Assembly (NCBI GenBank): GCA_030737875.1 | Contig: CM060910.1 | Coordinates: forward strand, 631,767,303 to 631,831,302 | Direction of reading: 5' to 3' | Length of the DNA: 64,000 nt | Origin: Allium sativum | Lineage: Eukaryota > Streptophyta > Magnoliopsida > Asparagales > Amaryllidaceae | In this document: piece after piece, positions 24,261-37,049 of the stretch | How positions within the stretch are numbered: position 1 is the first letter of the stretch | Layout of the letters: the number at the start of each line of letters is the position of its first letter | Position numbers and translations under genes: made by a program | Notes under the pieces: model-generated | Seen by the model: the letters and a program-made list of their open reading frames with translations, nothing else | Told to the model about the DNA's origin: nothing | Databases searched by the model: none

Positions 24261-25259
24261 TATTGGAAAAATAAAGATTTCAAAACATCAATGCAAAAAA
24301 ATCAATACAGAAAAAATAAATATAATAGTGAAAGTAACCTGAAAAGATCAAAAAATTCAGGATGTGGTTGTGTGGAGTGGGGAATGAGGCCGGCTTATAT
24401 AGGGGGGGAGGAACTGAGAAACCAGGTGACCATTGGTTAGTTCGTCACGATGCGTCGGAAGCCAACAACTCAAGTTCTCTCATTCGCTCGAGTAGTTTAT
24501 CCTCTGAAAGATCCACATTCCTACTTCTAGTGCCCAACGCGTCGGATGCATCACAAATATGAGCATGGCACTTTTTGCATATCAACTCGCCCTAAAAGAT
24601 TTCACAATTTAGTTGTCAAGCAATTTTACGTGAATTTTCTAGGCTAAAGACTTTTCAGGTCAAGAGCCATCACAAGCTCCAATATGGCCACAACAAGAAA
24701 TGATATATTCACGTCTTTGGCATAGTGACTAGATTGTCTACTTTTTTTCATTTTTATCCACTAAGCTAACTGTGCAAATCTGTCTAGTGGAAAAAAATGA
24801 AGATGAAAGAGAAGGTTTATTTAAAATTCGTATTTTAAAATGATAAGTTAATTTTACCTAAACCAAACAAACAAAAGTTTATAAAATTATATTTTGAATT
24901 GATAGTAAGTTGGGTGTTATTTAATGATTGCTATATAGTTAATGCTCCGCTAAAGCCCCGCAAAATCTCCTCTATAGCTTGTTGCGTTTTTCAACCGCTA
25001 CACTATTTCAATTTAGCGCTGATGAACAATATATCTGCTTTTAACCTCGCCATTTCCCGCTACATCCGCTAAATCAAGACTTTTTAGCACCCGCTTGAGC
25101 AATATTTATATACAGGGCTTGATTTAACTAGCTTTGTTTTTAAATTAAAGCCGTTAGTGTAAAGAACTAATTTTAAGACTGACAAATATAATGTAGAATT
25201 TTGTTATAATCATCAAATCTAGTGTGCGTAACCAAGATTTTTTTATTTTGTTATATAGA
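24261..25259. other. AT-rich spacer
   Basis: No gene recognised. Positions 24741-24803 hold an inverted repeat (ttcatttttatccacta against tagtggaaaaaaatgaa) that could fold into a hairpin and may mark a small worn MITE. Clustered cgct/agcg words at 24950-25090 may be another. Confidence 0.35.
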
Positions 25260-28200
25260 ATTAATTAAGTGTGGTGCTAAGCTGTCACGCACCGAATATC
25301 GCCCGATCCGAAACGATCGCTAAACCGACCAAGACCGTTCGAGAACGCGGATTGTTTGAGAACACGACGCATCAGAACACAGAACAATAGAACATTTCAT
25401 TGCTTTTATAACAATTTACATCAGAGTACAAGAATATATTAGAGTACAAAGAAATATTATTACATAGTGAAAAAATAATATCAGAGAATAAATTACATAG
25501 CAGCGGAAATAAAAATGTATAAATACAATGCACATCGGAAATACATCAACTACCACAGCTGAAAGAAATACACGGATATAAAGTTTTCCGAATATAGCTA
25601 TAGTCGTAAATCAGAATTCTGTTAAATAAACATCTACAAAACCAAAACTACTAGTTCCCCGTATGGAAAATATGGGCACCTAGAGTTTAGGCGAAAACAA
25701 TAAACTCCAGGTCAATCGTGTGATTGGTGTTAGAACTAAAATAGTTATTAAAACTTTATTTTTAAAAAGGTTGGGAAAAATCGTGGGACCACGTCGTATG
25801 ATATGGAACAGGTTTGCTCCACATGAATACTAGTTTGAAACATAAAACAACGAAATTCTTTTTGAAAAATGAAGCTATTATAAGATTCAGGTCCCATCAC
25901 ACAATGTAACGCAAGCCGGAGGATAGAGTTCTACCTTATAATAGCCAAACATGCTTGGTACGTTTTAAAACAAATATTTTGATATTATTATAAGTGCATA
26001 GTGTAGAAAACAATTTTGAATATAAATGTATCAGTCATAGATGGCATAGTACCCCATCATACTATGTCGCCATATAGGTGTACAACTAAAACTGACAAGT
26101 CGCGTATTGGAAATTGGATTTCATCTATGAGTCGAGGCAAGGGACCTTCCTCGCCGGTTTCGGATCACCTCTAGCAAGATGTCCAGGATCACACCTTTGG
26201 GAAACCCTTGGTTAGCGGCAGGGCCAGTCCACACCTAATGTTTGTGGATTATTTATTCCTGAACATTTCCTGGTCCTATCGAACCTACAAACCGGTAGTA
26301 CGTCGACCATATGAGCCTTTTAGTCGGCCCTATATCCGAGGCACCTCGCAATCCATCATCCACATAAGTAAAAATGTCTAGACTCCATACCACGACACCA
26401 CTCTCAGCTAGAAAGAAATGCAGCACTCCCTACGGTCCTCATCCTATTTTTGACTCATATCAGGATGTGAAGCTCGCGAATTAACACTATACACAAAGTT
26501 GTGTTAATTAAAGTCGCTCTTTGATCATCATCCACAAGGCCCTGCTTTTCAACAAAAGCCTTGATCATTGCATCTCAGCATGCCACACTGTCAACCCATA
26601 CTATAACATTGGTTTCTACCAATATATAACCTTTAAGCTCATACGTCTCAGAGAAGGGTATTAAGCAAGATAATAAATTCTACTCCACCAAACAGATATA
26701 TATATTTAGAAGAGATCAACGAATACAACGCGAAGTACAATGTCAAACATAAAATCCATTTACAAGTTCGTTCCGTGTCTGAACGACACCGGAGGCACCT
26801 TATTCCTCATCCCATATGTCCAATACAGGAAAGAGGTCCTCGCATATCCGGTCGATCTCCAAGTACGTTTGGAAGATCACCACTTATTACCTCTACTTGG
26901 GTGTACTTAATTTCCAAGTGAGACATCAGCAATAGCCCAAATAATGTGAAGATCTTCGGTCTTCAACCACCGTCTTCGTTTTTCGACTTTTAATCGTCGT
27001 AACAGTTATTCAGAATGGGTGAAACCCGGTCTTTCCGAATAGCTGACGCATCTTTGTAATCATGTGATAAATACATAAAGATAGCACACATCTCATTCCA
27101 ATCTAGAATATTCTTCTATACAAATATTCACATTTTTAGGGAAATGTTCCCATTAATTTTATCAAAGATAAGTTCTTTTAAACTTATTGTCTAATCCTCC
27201 TTTGGATATCATTTTCAAAAGATTTTATTATATAACTAGTCGGGATTATCGAGCCTTACCGAAGTAATCATTCATTTTATTATTCCAATCCCAACCTATT
27301 CATCCCATGGAGCAAAACTGGTAGTACTCCATATCTAGCACCCAGTGTGTTTATCGATAAAATCAACTACCATTTAATGTTCAAATATAATTAACGAATC
27401 AACTATTGCATGGAGTAAAACTGGTGGTACTCCATTCTCGAACACTTCTCTTGTTTGATAAATTTAATTATCACATTCCCATTTCAATCTAATTAAAGAT
27501 TCATTAAAACTCTAGCTTAGTTTTAATCTTCAAAATCATTATTTAATGATTATTCAACTTCTGAAATTAATCCTGCCTTTACTTGGGTTAAAGAACAAAT
27601 GTCGTTTAAAACATCGCTCACGATAAACCCAAAATCATCTTCCATTCAATATGGAATCTTCACGGAATTCTATACAATTTATGATCAATATAAATTTACG
27701 TATCTGACCAATACTATAAGTGGAATACGACAAGGCCTTTTAAATTCTATAAATAGTAAATGCCTTCCTTCACAGAAGCTCATCTCGATTATTATAAATT
27801 GAATTCCATTCAATTCCAATTTAATTAAATAAACTGGAAAACTTCCTTAAATCTTAATAAAAAGATTTATTGTTTTCTTAACTGGGATTAAGAATAGTAT
27901 TATTAAAGATACCATTCACGACAAACCCAAAATCCAATTTGATATTAAATATAAGATCTTAAATGGAAATCATATCGACTTACATTCAATACCAAATTCT
28001 GAAACTAACAGATATCGTTTGGAATAACGATATCAATATCTTCCAAATTCCCATAACAATATCCGTGTAATCACGGAATCCAATATTGAAATATCTATGA
28101 CGGTCTGGAATTTCGCTCGATCTGAATCAGTCGTTAAACCGATCTAGACCGTTCGAAACCCCTGATCGTTTTGAGAACAGGACAAATTGGAACGCAAACA

Positions 28201-31107
28201 GAAGAACATTTCATTGTTAATTACAACAATTCCATCATATACAAGAATATACACAGTATAAATGAATAAATTACATTCGATAAATATCAGAGATTACAAT
28301 AAATTACATAGCAGCGGAAAAATAATACAAAGCACAACTGAAGGTGATATACGGATACAGAGCTTTCCGGATATCATTCCAGCTGTAAACCAGGATCTTG
28401 TGAATATAAATCTGCAAAACCAAGACTACTAGCTGCCCGTGTAGAAAATAGGGGCACCCAGAGTTTAGGTTAAAACAATAAACTCCAGGTCAGCCATGTG
28501 ACTGGTGTGAGAACTAAAACAGTTATTTAAAAACTTTACTTTAAAAGAGAGTCATTCAAGGGACCACGCCGTATAACACGGAATGGGTTTCCTCCCAAGA
28601 ATACCAGTGCATAGAATAAACAACGCAATGCTTTTTCGAAAAATGAAGCTATTATAAGACCCAGGTCCCATCACACAATGCAACGCAAGCCGGAGGATAG
28701 GGTTTTCCCTTATAATAGCCAAACATGCTTGGTACGTTTAAAACAAATCATTTGATACTATAATAAGTGTATAGTGTCAAGACAATTTCAATCATAAATA
28801 TAAATCATGGACGGCATGGGTACCATATATCATGTCGCCATACTAGTTCTACAATTAAAACCGCAATACACGTATTGGAAATTGGATTTCCGTCATGAGT
28901 CGAGGCAACGGGCAAGCTCCTCTCAGCTTCGAGACACTCTAGCAAATGTCTCGGGACTACACACTCTGGGTAACCCCTGGATGCTTCAGGGCCGGTCCTC
29001 TCTTACGTTTGAGGATTAATTATTCCTGAACACACGTTTCCCGGTCCTTACAGACCTAAAATCGAGGCGCCTCATCCAACAACCACATAGGTAAAAAGTA
29101 TATAAATGTCAGGGCTGGTAAGTCACTGACACCACCAAAGCTAGAAAGAAACGTCGTGCTCTCCCTGCAATCCTTATCTCGTTTTTAACTCATACCGAGG
29201 TGTGAGGCTTGCGAATTCACGTTATACACAAAGCTACGCCACAAAGGCCGTGCTTTGATCATCAACCACAAGACTTTTCTTTTCAATAGAAGCCTTGATC
29301 TATGCAACTCAGCGTGCCACACGGGCAATTCATGCCATGCGATTGATATCTATCGATATATAACTTCTAAGCTCGTACGTCTCAGAGAAGGGCGTTAAGC
29401 AAGAGAATAAATTCTCCGCCGCCAAACAGATATATATTTAACAGAATCAATCAACAAAGAATAAAATCCAATGTCAGACACACAATCCATTTACAAGTTC
29501 GTTCTGGGTCTGAACGAAACCGGAGGCACTTTCCTCGCATATCCATCGATCTCCAAGTACGTCTGGACGACCACCAACTATTTCCATCCTCTTGGGTGTA
29601 CGGCCCAATCAGGATCATCAGTAATCACCCAAACGATGTGAAGACTTCCGGTCTTCAACCACCATCTTCATCTTCGACATATCGTCGAATCGGTTATTCA
29701 GAATGGGTATAAACCCGGCCTTTCCGAACAACCCGCGTATATTAAAAACAAATGTTACACAAACACAACATACGCCTCATTCCAATTCATTAGTCACTAA
29801 CCGTAAATCAGCAAGAGAGAAATTTCTCAAATATTAACCCCGAAGGCCGAAACCAACATCAGATCAATACCCAGGAAACCATTCTTCTTAACTAACCTAC
29901 AACTAGTTTCTAAATTCCAATTCTTAGGGAAAGGTTCCCATTAATTTTATCAAAGATAAATTCTTTAAATTTATTCTTTAATCTTCCATTGGATGTCATT
30001 TCAAACCAAATTATGGTTTTCCAAACTAGTCGAGATTAGCGAACCACTCCGAAGTAATTATTTATTTTATTTCCCAATCCCAACCTATTCATCCCATGAA
30101 GCAAAACTGGTAATACTCCATATTTAACACCACGGTGTTATCGGTAAAATTAATTACCATTTCGCGTTCAAATCTAATTTAAAGATTTGACTATCGTTTT
30201 GGAGCAAAACTGGCGATACTCCATTCTCGATCCCTTTCTAGATTTGATAATTTATATTATCAAACCACATTTCGATCTAATCAAAGATTCATTAAAACTC
30301 CTTTTACTGGGTTAAAGAATTAATGTCGTTTAAAACACATTTCACGATAACCCCAAATCACATTCTATTTATTATCGGGTTAAAGAACTAGTGTTATTTA
30401 AAACACCCTTCACGATAAACCCACTAATCAATTCTATTTAAAACCCATTTCAAATCCAATTTATTTATTTAAAAATAAATGGATTTTAATTTCAGTTCAA
30501 AACTAGTTCATTTCGATAAAAATCTATTTTTATCTTTTCAAACATGGAGTTTTTCATCCCAAATTTTCCCAAATCATTTCTTATGATTTGACACAAATTA
30601 TTACTATTTTAAATAATTTTATCAAGGCCCGTACAGTCGATTTCCATCAACGGCCATCGAACTACACTTACAGCGACCTTTTCCAAATTTGATTTGGACG
30701 TATCTCCAAATCCAACCGTTAGATTTCAAATTTCCAATATTCTTTAGAAAGCTCTTTTCGATACGAACCCAACGGTTCCGGTTTTAAGAGAATCCGACGG
30801 TCGGATCTCCCGTAATGTTCGTTTGAAATAAATGGTCGAAATTTACGAACTGCCGCGGCGCGGCGCGTTCTATTCAGGCCATTATATTATATATATAATA
30901 TATTTCGTCGATTACTATTTAAAACAAATTTTATAAATCGTTTCAAATTTGTTTCAAAAACAATTTCAACATTCGTTTCAATTCAAATCAAAATTGAATT
31001 TTTCCTTATAAATCCGTTTTAAAATTCATTTCTATTCAATTCAAATTACAATTCAATTTGAATTCATTTCAATTCGTTTTAAATTCAATTCGAATTCGTT
31101 TTCAATT

Positions 31108-31242
31108 CAAATTGGTTTTCTATTCGATTCTATTCAAATTGGTTTTCTATTCAATTCTATTCAAATTGGTTTTCTATTCGATTAAATTCAAATTGGTTTT
31201 CTATTCAATTCTATTCAAATTGGTTTTCTATTCAATTAAATT
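31108..31242. repeat. 27-bp minisatellite, five copies
   Basis: Unit caaattggttttctattc plus nine more bases, starting at 31108, 31135, 31162, 31189 and 31216. The open frame across it (KLVFYSILF repeated) is a by-product of the 27-base period, not a gene. Confidence 0.9.
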
Positions 31243-32515
31243 CAATTCGAATATAATCGATATAAATATCGTTCGCGTCAAAATAGCGCACCTCTAATTA
31301 ATACGGCTTTATATATTTCAATAATTCCGTTATTCTATTCAACAAATGAATATCTATTTTATTCAATACCTGAATCTATATTTCTGTCAACACATGACTA
31401 ATCTCAACGAATGAGTACTGTCCACGTGTGACTATTTTTGTTATCCAATATATTTTATAAAAATTATGGTATCTATCGTTTGATTTCAAATCAGACTCCA
31501 ACTGTAAATTAGTAAGAGAACGATTCCCTGAATATTAACCTCGAAGGCAGAAACCAACATCAGATCAATATCCAGGAGACCACTCATCTTATCTATTTTC
31601 CAGTTAGTTTCTAATTTTCTATATGATAAAGATGTAAATTTTATTGTTAAAATATTTCGTTCAACACATGACTAATCTCAACGGATGAGTACGGTCAACA
31701 CATGAACCTTTATTTTATAAAGATAAAGATGTAGATTTTATTATTAAAATATTTCGTTCAACACATGACTAATCTCAACGGATGAGTACTGTCAACACAA
31801 GAACCTTTATTTTATATATATTCTTTCTCTTCTAAATTGGAATGAGGCCCAATCAATTATCATATAACGTTAATTATATGGATTCCATACACACATGTAT
31901 ATAATAGCGACGATAAATAATCAACCATCATCCAAATTGCACTACACTGTTTAAGCATCAAATATAGATATCTAACGCTTATAACAGCCTGTCAATCAAT
32001 CGATTGACATACAACTAATTATTGGGATTAGTGTATGTCGTATTTTATCCCAATACCCGTGTGGGGTTTCAAACCATCAAACACAGATTTTTATTTGTGC
32101 AGTTGGGCGATGTGTAAAATTTATCGTCCCAATCAATGTCATTCAAATAGGTGTACATAAACAAACCGTCCGGTTTGTAAATGAATATTTATTTATTCAC
32201 ATTCACGTTAAAAATTATATTTTTAACGATAAAATAATTATTTCAACTATCAACATTTTTTTTCGATTTCACATCAACATCACAAACAATTTTCACAACA
32301 CATCAATCAAACAAACAAGCCATCCATGGTCTGTGGATGACGGGTGTCGGGTGCTACTAAACACCGTCTGCATCCTAGTATATATATATAACTAGAAAAA
32401 GAAATTTAGAGTGAGAAGTTCTCACCGATAGCTATTCCAACTCCACGACACTTCTAATGTAGGAAATCTTCACTTTTCTCGTCTTTTATCACTTTCGACG
32501 CCCGTAGCCACTACA

Positions 32516-32770
32516 TGTGTAAAAATCGAATTTTTACTTCGCTATTCAATATATAAAAATCTAATTTTTACCTTGCTATTCAATATATAAAAATCTAATT
32601 TTTACTTTGTTATTCAATATATAAAAATCGAATTTTTACCTTGCTATTCAATATATAAAAATCGAATTTTTACCTTGCTATTCAATATATAAAAATCGAA
32701 TTTTTACTTTGCTATTCAATATATAAAAATCGAATTTTTACTCTGCTATTCAATATATAAAAATCCCATT
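32516..32770. repeat. 34-bp minisatellite, about seven copies
   Basis: Unit ctattcaatatataaaaatc then gaatttttac-ttg, first at 32542 and 32576 (34-bp period). Each unit holds aaaaat-cga-attttt, a self-complementary stem. Worn relatives of the stem (aaaaat...attttta) continue to about 33180. Confidence 0.88.
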
Positions 32771-33339
32771 TTTATAATCACGCTATATGGATAAAATTTC
32801 TATTTTTACACCGCTACTATATAGATAAAAATTCTATTTTTATATCGATGTTCATACAATAAAGATTATATTTTTATATCGCCACTTATATAAAAATCAC
32901 ATTTTTGTTCCTTCTACATAATAAAGGTCAAATCTTTAATACTTCTATAATGTAAAAATCATATTTTTAATCTTCCACGAGTTTGAAATTATATTTTTAA
33001 CCTTTCTACATTATAAAAATTATATTTTTATCGAAGTAAAAATCATATTTTTACTTCACTACTTATATCAAAATATCGTCTTTTCATATTTAAAAATATC
33101 ATCTTTTCATATTTATAGATTTCGCCTTTTCAAAAATATAGATTTCGCCTTTTCACTACTAAAAATCCCTTCTTTTACCGTATAAAATTCACGTCTTTTA
33201 CCATTTTAAAATCAAATAATTTTCAGTTTTAAAATCATGTAAAAATCATTTTTTTAAAAATCATGTAAAATCAGTTTTAAAAATCGAAAAAAAAAGAAAT
33301 AGTTTTTTTTTAAAACCAAATAAAATAAAATTAAAAACT

Positions 33340-33680
33340 TACAGTGGGAAGGAGGGGGCTGTTGCAGTGAAGGGAGGAGGCGGGGGAGGTTGCGCGCGTC
33401 GATCGATGAAGAGAGTGGGGGGGGGGGGTTTCGATTGCGGTGCTCGAAGCGGGGGCTGTGTCGCGAGGGCAAGTGGGAAAAGCGACGTGATCGGCGCTCT
33501 GGCGGAGGGCGAGGCGATGAGAGGGGCGGCACGTGGTGGTGGGCGGCTTCGATCGCGGTCTTCGATTTAGGTTTCTATATTTTTTTTCTTTCTGTTGATT
33601 TGAACGAACGAGAAAAGCAAAGGGGGGCCAGCGGTTTTGAAGGGGAGGAGAGAGGAGGATATTTTTTTTTATTTTATTTA
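33340..33680. other. GC-rich island in LTR-C
   Basis: Sharp switch from AT-rich to G-rich on this strand, with runs such as gggggggggg at about 33417 and many CG dinucleotides. Both strands are open (Pro/Arg- or Gly/Arg-rich frames), as expected from composition alone. LTR-B has a comparable island at 36480-36840 at the same relative place, so it is a family feature, perhaps a promoter or leader. Confidence 0.5.
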
Positions 33681-33919
33681 ATTATTTAACTCAAAAAGTT
33701 GACTTTTACATACGACCTCTAAACGAGGCCCACCGCCTGTCGTCCATAGCTAATTACCCCCATTCCGAACACAATGGGATATGTATCGCAAGCTGATTCG
33801 ATCGTTTCGATCAGTTTCCGTTAAAATCAACATATAACTCTATATATTGATTTTGAACGCGCATTTCAATTTACCGGGGTCACATACGAACTTTAAAAAT
33901 TCCAGGAAAATATTTTCTA

Positions 33920-34330
33920 GCTTCGTACTAACGATACGGTCCTAACAAAACTAGTTTCATCGAATTCTGAGACCGTTGGAAAAATGGTCATTTTCCAGTC
34001 GATTAAAATCAACTGAAACTGGTCAAACGCGTTTTCCTTTGCCACGCTCACATATTGATTCGAAAAATTATGAAATTTGAAACCTAGCAATAACTTGACA
34101 TCACGGTTCCAACAAAAGTGGTTTCGTCGAAATCCGAGGTCGTTTGCAAAATTCCCATTTTTAAGGGCCTGAATTCCATAGCGACTATTCAGAATTTTCA
34201 ACTGGACATATCTTTTGATCCCCGCTATGAAATTTCAATTTTTCGGGTTCGTTGGAAAGATATTATCAACTAGATCCTATTATTTTTGGTTTCACTAAAA
34301 TCCGGATTGTTTTGCACCCGGTACATTCAA
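33920..34330 (-). repeat. three degenerate tandem modules of about 168 bp in LTR-C
   Basis: A phrase of the type acggtcctaacaaaactagt-ttcatcgaattc-gagaccgtt recurs at about 33936, 34103 and 34272 (spacings 167 and 169), with more distant relatives at 30770 (LTR-C), 52412, 52572 and 54700 (LTR-B) and 21560 (LTR-A). Confidence 0.6.
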
Positions 34331-36479
34331 TTGAAGTTTGAAATCGAATTATCGAACTACCGCGCCATTTTCAATTCTATTTATAATTATATATAAATAT
34401 TTATATTCTAACGACGACGCGTATAAATATATACGTTCGAATTATATTCAAAATAATTTCCTCGTTGATATTATTTAAAATAATTCATTTTAAATGTTCA
34501 AAATTCGCTAAAATTGCCAAAATAAAAATTTTAAACTGGCCCAGATTTTACGGGTTGTTACAATATCCGTAGATAATTTCCATTAAAATCCATTCCAATT
34601 TATTCATTGGAAAACTCTGGTTATAATAAAAATCATTCTCAATCCAATTTATTAATTTTAAAATCATTGGATTTCTATTCTAGTTGTTAATATTTAGATA
34701 AAAATATCTTTTATCTTTTCAAACTTGAAGTATTTCATCCAAAAATCTTTCCAAATCATTTATTATGATTTTACATAATTTATTTACATTTTAAATAATT
34801 TTATTAAGGCCCTTACAGTCGGTTTCCACTATCGGCCACCGAACTGCATCCATAACGACCTTTTCCAAAACTGATTTGGACATATTTTATAATCTAACCG
34901 TTTAAATTTAAACCTCTTGTCTTCACTCGAAAGCTCTTTTTGATATGAACCCAACGGTTCTGGTTTTAAGAGAATCCGACGATCGGATCTCCCGTTATGT
35001 CCTTCAAAGTTAATGGTTGAAATTCCTGAATGGTCGCTGTGTGACACATTCTATTCAAACCATTTAAATATTTAAAATATATTTCGTCGATTCCCATTCA
35101 AAACGTATTTTATAAATTGTTTATAGATTAATTTAAAATGATTTCAACTTCTATTTCAATTTTAAATTAAAATTGAACATCTCATATTATTATAATCTCA
35201 AAATAATAATATTTTCAAAATGTCAGATTTTGAAATCCAGTTTCTTGATACTCATTATAAAAATGAATTAAATTGATATAAATATTCGTTCGAGTTAAAA
35301 TAGCGTTTTTATACTTAACTCGGCTTCATATTTTTAAAATACTGTTCACTTCACAATAAACTTGAACAAACCACATTTGTATGAAAATTTATTCAAATCG
35401 ATTCATTTACATTATAAATATTGATTGGTATTTTAATATTTTTGTGTGCATCCGAAATCAGACATCGAAATCAACTTCCAATCTTTATTGAATATTATAT
35501 TATAAAAATGTTCATTTTTATTTTAGATTGGAATAAAATTCAACGAATGTCCATATAAATAAATTTATATGGATTCCATTCATCATATACACCCAACAAC
35601 AGTTGCAAACAACTATCAACATCCAAAATGACATCCAGTGTGCATTTTTATTTTCATATAAGCTTCAAAGATGCTTATTTAGTTTTGTTAATCAATCGAT
35701 CAACATGTGAATTATACACAAGGGAGACGTGTAAATCAAATATCATCCCGAGACCCGTGTGGGGTTTTCACCCAACAACAATCAATTTAAATTCATTACT
35801 AATTCATGAATTTAATCATTTTTAATTCAGTTTGAATTATTTTTCTAACTAACTAATTTTACTTAAGCATGTAATAATTTATTCATTGTTCATTTATAAA
35901 TGGATATTTATATCCAATTTTGACTACCACAAATTTATTAACATTATTTTCGACATGTTCATTATTTAAAATTCCCATTCAAATCATAACATAAATAATC
36001 ATCCATTGCCATTCAAGGCGCCAAAAAGTGTGCATCCACATTGTTTGAAATACGAGTGTCATATATTCGAACAACGCTTCTAATAACAAATAAACTTAGT
36101 GAATAGTTCTTGTGTTGAACTCAAGGGATATCGCATGTGACAGATAAAAATCAGCATAAATAATCAATATATATTTAAATAAGATCTAATAAAATAACAA
36201 AATAATTAAGTAAGAGAGTTCTCACTTTGATCGGCTCGGATTGTCGATTTCTTTTCAAATCAAATTAAACTTGGGTTTAATTTGACCCAAAAATTCAACT
36301 TGCTCCAAATTTGACCAAATTAGTTTTGTTGCGAAACACTCGACTCCACGATCGCAACAGATCTAGTTTCGCGCGATTCTGAGTTTGTATATTCAAGATA
36401 TTAAAGTCTGAAGTTTATTTACATAATTAAATAATAATTAAATTAAAAAAATCCTAATTTTATACCCAATTTCGATTTC

Positions 36480-36840
36480 ACCATGCTCCTCAGCCTTGGA
36501 GGCTCGTCGCCGCCACGTCAGACCCCCAAAGGGTCGGTCGACCCTGCCAACTCCTTCGCGCCACCGTGGCACGCCTCCATCTCCATTCGCCGCCGCCCTA
36601 TCGCCATCGTTGATCGGAATTTCCGGTTTTCCCTAAATCACGTTCGACTAGAAAATCTCCGCCACCGTGCCACCACTGATCGTGGACCCCACCATAATGG
36701 CGCGCCTCGCCACCACCAACGTTCCACCTTCAGACACCTTGGGCCATCGTTGCCTCCTCCTTCGGTTATCGAAAAACTGATCGTGACCCCCCTTCCACGC
36801 CGTCGAAGTATGTGAACTAATTCCGGCCAGCACGACCAGT
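36480..36840. other. GC-rich island in LTR-B
   Basis: C-rich on this strand with many cgccgcc words. Open in several frames (Pro/Arg/His-rich), none with a recognisable domain. It sits in the same relative place as the LTR-C island. I see no support for a gene. Confidence 0.45.
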
Positions 36841-37049
36841 TTCAGGTCAAACACCCTAAAGCAAATTTGTAGCCTGACCTCTCCTCTACAACTTTCCCTT
36901 TGGAGCCATCATCTAATTCTCAATCTTTTGGCCATAATTTAGCCAAAACCGAAACAGTTTTTCTGAGTTTGAACTGAGATTCCGGCAAATCCGTGCAACG
37001 ATAGGTCATGAAATTTTGTAGTAGGTAGAGATCATCATGATCTATAACT

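Larger units (their letters stand above)
28096..34562 (-). mobile_element. LTR-C: coding-free giant LTR unit (6.47 kb) inside LTR-B
   Basis: Uninterrupted reference copy of the A/B/C family. The own 5' end TGTAACAACCCGTAAAATC is at 34562 and the own 3' end is at 28096. A perfect 5-bp duplication ATATC lies at 28091-28095 and 34563-34567. There is no second copy of either terminus inside and no reading frame of retroviral type, so it behaves as a solo LTR (or an LTR-free coding-less unit) of exceptional length. Internal features: repeated 'aacc-cgaaggc-gaaaccaacatcagatcaata' blocks near 29845 and 31540, two minisatellites, a GC-rich island and three 168-bp modules near the own 5' end. Confidence 0.75.

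Noticed and set aside
28807..29019. 70-codon frame beginning MDGMGTIYHVAIL in LTR-C
   Set aside because: The matching part of LTR-B (around 26047-26220) and LTR-A does not keep the frame; it is LTR sequence.
31058..31297. 79-codon open frame with repeated KLVFYSILF
   Set aside because: It is a by-product of a 27-bp minisatellite, whose period keeps one frame open; no start context and no domain.
32516..32770. Regularly spaced repeats that could suggest a CRISPR-like array
   Set aside because: The units are directly adjacent with no unique spacers and the host is a plant; it is a plain minisatellite.
33254..33689. Overlapping open frames on both strands, Pro/Arg- and Gly-rich
   Set aside because: They lie in a GC-rich island of an LTR, where stop codons are rare by composition; no domain and no conserved counterpart in LTR-B.
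36483..36815. 110-codon Pro/Arg/His-rich open frame with ATG
   Set aside because: Same argument: GC-rich island of LTR-B, no conservation with the LTR-C island frames.
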